Assembly (NCBI GenBank): GCA_002293275.1
Contig: DBCX01000033.1
Location: 671 to 7,199, forward strand
Direction: 5' to 3'
DNA length: 6,529 nt
DNA from: Cyanobacteria bacterium UBA947
GTDB lineage: Bacteria; Cyanobacteriota; Vampirovibrionia; Gastranaerophilales; Gastranaerophilaceae
The notes below the pieces were generated by a model, which was given only the letters and a program-made list of their open reading frames with translations, did no database searches and was not told the DNA's origin. Both the position numbers and the translations under genes were made by a program. This document shows positions 4,756 through 6,529 of the stretch, in pieces. Numbering within the stretch: position 1 is the first letter of the stretch; each line of letters starts with the position of its first letter.

Positions 4756-6529
4756 ATGAGAGCTAAAAAAATTATTAATTGTTCGTTACTGGCGGCGTTT
4801 TTGGTGTCCAATTTTAATATTGCTGACGCAGCAGATTATACCGTGCCGGATAGCGGGTCGTTTGCGAATGCGTTAGTAATAACAAACTCAAGATCAGTGG
4901 GCGATCCGGCTTATACAATAGACATCAAAGGTAATATAACCGGCGGCGGCACATTTACCAAGGCTGTTATAATAACAGGGATAGAGACAAACCCTTCAAT
5001 GACCGGCTGGATGAATTTTACCGGCGGTACCGCGATAACCAATGAAATAAATAATCTGACAATACAAAATAATAATGCCAGCTGGGGCGGTGCATTTCAA
5101 AACAACACGACTTTAAATGTCAACAACTGCGTACTTACAGGCAACACAACTACCCGCGACGGCGGTGCGATTCACAATGCGGGCGGTATTTTAAACATGA
5201 CCAACACCACTGTCTCAAATAATACCTCCAGAGCGCTTGCCGGGGGGCTTAATAATACTGTCGGCGGTATAGCAACAATAACAGGGGGTACATTCAGAGA
5301 AAACCGTGCCGACAGCGGCGGTACTCCGTATTATAACTCCGGCGGCGCGATCAACAATGACGGTACCTCCACGGTAAATATCAACGGTACTTCGTTTATT
5401 GATAACTATGCTCTGGAACAAGGCGGTGCAATCATCAACAACGGTACTTTAAAAATTGAAAACGGCGCAACGTTCACCGGCAACTCTGCCAGAACTCACG
5501 GCGGCGCTATTGTTAACGGCTCGGGTACCAACGCTGTCACAATAAGCGATACGACATTTACAAGCAATGCTGCCGGCACCGGAGCCAACGGCGGCGCGAT
5601 TTATACCAACGGTAGCACAAACGTAACCATAACGGGTTCTACCTTCGGGACTTCCGCAACCGACGGCAATACGGCCAACAGCGGCGGCGCGATTTATAAC
5701 ATCAACGGCAACATAAATATTAACGGCGGTACTTCGTTTACCGGTAACAAAGCCAACGGCAGCAACCCTTTGGGCGGGGCGATTTACAGCACGGGTAACA
5801 GTATGATAAATATTGATGGCGGCGTGTTTGACGCGAATACTGCTACCGGCAGCGGCGGCGCGATTTACAGCGGCGGCAACATGGATATTACCGGCGGAAC
5901 TTTGTTTACAAATAATACAACCGGTGGCAACGGCGGCGCAATTAATAGCACCGGTAGCAAAATCTTAAACTTAACAGACGTTAAGTTCGGAACCGGTGCA
6001 AATGACGGCAACACAGCAAACGCCGGCGGGGCACTTTTCAACCAGAGTACGACAAATATCAACAGCGGAACGTCGTTCAACGGGAACAGCGCAACCGGCG
6101 GCGGCGGCGCGATTTACAACCTGGGCCCTTTAACTATTAATGACGGTGCATCGTTCACCGGTAATAATGCCAGCATGGGCGGGGCGATTTCCAACATTAA
6201 CATTTTAAATATCAGGGGCGGCACCTTTAAAAACAACACAGCAACAACAATGGGCGGCGCGATTAGCAACTCTCTGGGGAGTATAAATCTTGATACGACA
6301 AACGCGAATATAATATTTGAAGGCAACAAAGCTGCAGGTGCGAACAATGATATCTATATGGCATCAGGCACGACTAACATCCTCGGCGATGACAGCCATA
6401 TCTTGAGTATGGACGGAGGGTTTAACGGCACCGGTACAATAACTAAAACCGGCGGGAATCTTCTTTTTAAAAGCGGAGCGATAAACTCAAACTACAAAGG
6501 CCTATTTAACCAGACCGGCGGTGAGACAA
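4756..6529 (+). CDS. Large exported Pmp-like (GGAI/FxxN repeat) surface protein, probable autotransporter, 3' end cut by window
   Basis: The frame is open from the ATG at 4756 to the window end (591 codons and one base) with no stop. Residues 1-25 form a signal peptide: RAKK, a hydrophobic core, and a probable cut after ADA (23-25). Residues 26-110 are a Thr/Asn/Gly-rich lead-in. Residues 111 to about 523 hold about 15 copies of GGA(I/L/F) or close variants, many followed 13-20 residues later by F-x-x-N (FTGN, FIDN, FDAN, FKNN, FEGN). This is the hallmark of the chlamydial polymorphic membrane protein repeat, which folds as a right-handed beta-helix. Residues 556-589 (GTGTITKTG, then NSNYKGLFNQTGG) resemble autotransporter passenger segments that precede a C-terminal beta-barrel, which would lie beyond the window. 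Surface display and adhesion are inferred from the family. It has its own ribosome binding site and probably its own promoter. Glycine codons are mostly GGC/GGT. A non-autotransporter secreted beta-helix protein is the main alternative. Confidence 0.92.
   Translation, partial: MRAKKIINCSLLAAFLVSNFNIADAADYTVPDSGSFANALVITNSRSVGDPAYTIDIKGNITGGGTFTKAVIITGIETNPSMTGWMNFTGGTAITNEINNLTIQNNNASWGGAFQNNTTLNVNNCVLTGNTTTRDGGAIHNAGGILNMTNTTVSNNTSRALAGGLNNTVGGIATITGGTFRENRADSGGTPYYNSGGAINNDGTSTVNINGTSFIDNYALEQGGAIINNGTLKIENGATFTGNSARTHGGAIVNGSGTNAVTISDTTFTSNAAGTGANGGAIYTNGSTNVTITGSTFGTSATDGNTANSGGAIYNINGNININGGTSFTGNKANGSNPLGGAIYSTGNSMINIDGGVFDANTATGSGGAIYSGGNMDITGGTLFTNNTTGGNGGAINSTGSKILNLTDVKFGTGANDGNTANAGGALFNQSTTNINSGTSFNGNSATGGGGAIYNLGPLTINDGASFTGNNASMGGAISNINILNIRGGTFKNNTATTMGGAISNSLGSINLDTTNANIIFEGNKAAGANNDIYMASGTTNILGDDSHILSMDGGFNGTGTITKTGGNLLFKSGAINSNYKGLFNQTGGET
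5086..6327 (+). repeat. Tandem GGAI/FxxN coding repeats (about 15 units of 25-33 residues)
   Basis: GGA-type motifs start at protein residues 111, 136, 163 (GGL variant), 196, 223, 249, 279, 310, 340, 367, 393, 424, 450, 475 and 500, giving spacings of 25-33 residues. At DNA level the 12-base word GGCGGCGCGATT occurs exactly five times, at 5590, 5683, 5854, 6103 and 6253, and GGCGGGGCGATT twice, at 5773 and 6178. Such short identical words can allow slippage or recombination between units, though most units have diverged between these words. Confidence 0.9.
5590..6252 (+). repeat. Higher-order duplication of a four-repeat block inside the Pmp-like gene
   Basis: Two blocks of four GGA repeats match unit by unit: 5590-5931 (residues 279-392) and 5932-6252 (residues 393-499). 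Both contain a long first unit with FGT-SATDGNTAN (from residue 297) or FGT-GANDGNTAN (from residue 411), exactly 342 bases apart. The second unit of each block contains NGGTSFTGN or NSGTSFNGN. Repeat spacings are 31, 30, 27, 26 and 31, 26, 25, 25. This indicates duplication of a multi-repeat block followed by divergence and small deletions. Confidence 0.6.

Noticed and set aside
5590..6264. CRISPR-like or non-coding repeat array suggested by the regularly spaced 12-base words
   Set aside because: The words are in frame, the intervals vary, and all encode GGAI in one continuous open reading frame, so this is a protein repeat.
5215..6347. Minus-strand open frames inside the Pmp-like gene (5215-5421, 5865-6080, 6114-6347)
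   Set aside because: Their Pro/Val/Leu-rich periodic sequences are the direct complement of the GGAI repeats, and no start signals are seen.

Overview
The window comes from a Gram-negative (diderm) bacterium of moderate base composition. The diderm call rests on two signal-peptide-bearing envelope proteins, one of them a repeat protein with autotransporter-like features. The gene set (lipid-linked sugar synthesis, a radical SAM enzyme and a Pmp/autotransporter-like adhesin) is of a kind seen in host-associated or gut bacteria from several phyla. I cannot name the phylum from sequence alone. I see no tRNA, rRNA, CRISPR array, insertion sequence or phage signature.

Layout: (1) Positions 1-974 hold two tandem, overlapping, paralogous genes on the + strand for small secreted proteins of unknown function; the first is cut by the window edge. 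(2) Positions 987-2489 (minus strand, convergent with the pair) encode a roughly 10-pass membrane protein that looks like a GT-C-type or DUF6056-like sugar transferase. (3) A 54-base divergent intergenic region (2490-2543) carries two interleaved sigma70-type promoters. Each -10 box ends exactly 6 bases before a start codon, which predicts leaderless mRNAs in both directions. (4) Positions 2544-4669 (+) hold a family-2 glycosyltransferase of the polyprenyl-phosphate hexose synthase (DPM1-like) type, overlapping by 4 bases a B12-domain radical SAM gene. (5) An AT-rich gap (4670-4755) carries a candidate promoter, an inverted repeat and a good ribosome binding site. (6) From 4756 to the window end runs the first 591 codons of a large exported protein with about 15 GGAI/FxxN repeats like those of chlamydial polymorphic membrane proteins, followed by an autotransporter-passenger-like segment.

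How the genes may work together (inference): the DPM1-like enzyme would charge a polyprenyl phosphate with a hexose on the cytoplasmic face. The divergently encoded multi-pass protein could use that lipid-linked sugar outside the membrane. The translationally coupled radical SAM protein could modify the lipid, the sugar or another envelope component. The repeat protein is probably a separate surface adhesin with its own promoter.

Most unusual: the compact face-to-face leaderless promoter pair that joins the two glycosyl-transfer genes, the coupling of a radical SAM enzyme to a polyprenyl-phosphate hexose synthase, and a two-level repeat structure in the Pmp-like protein.
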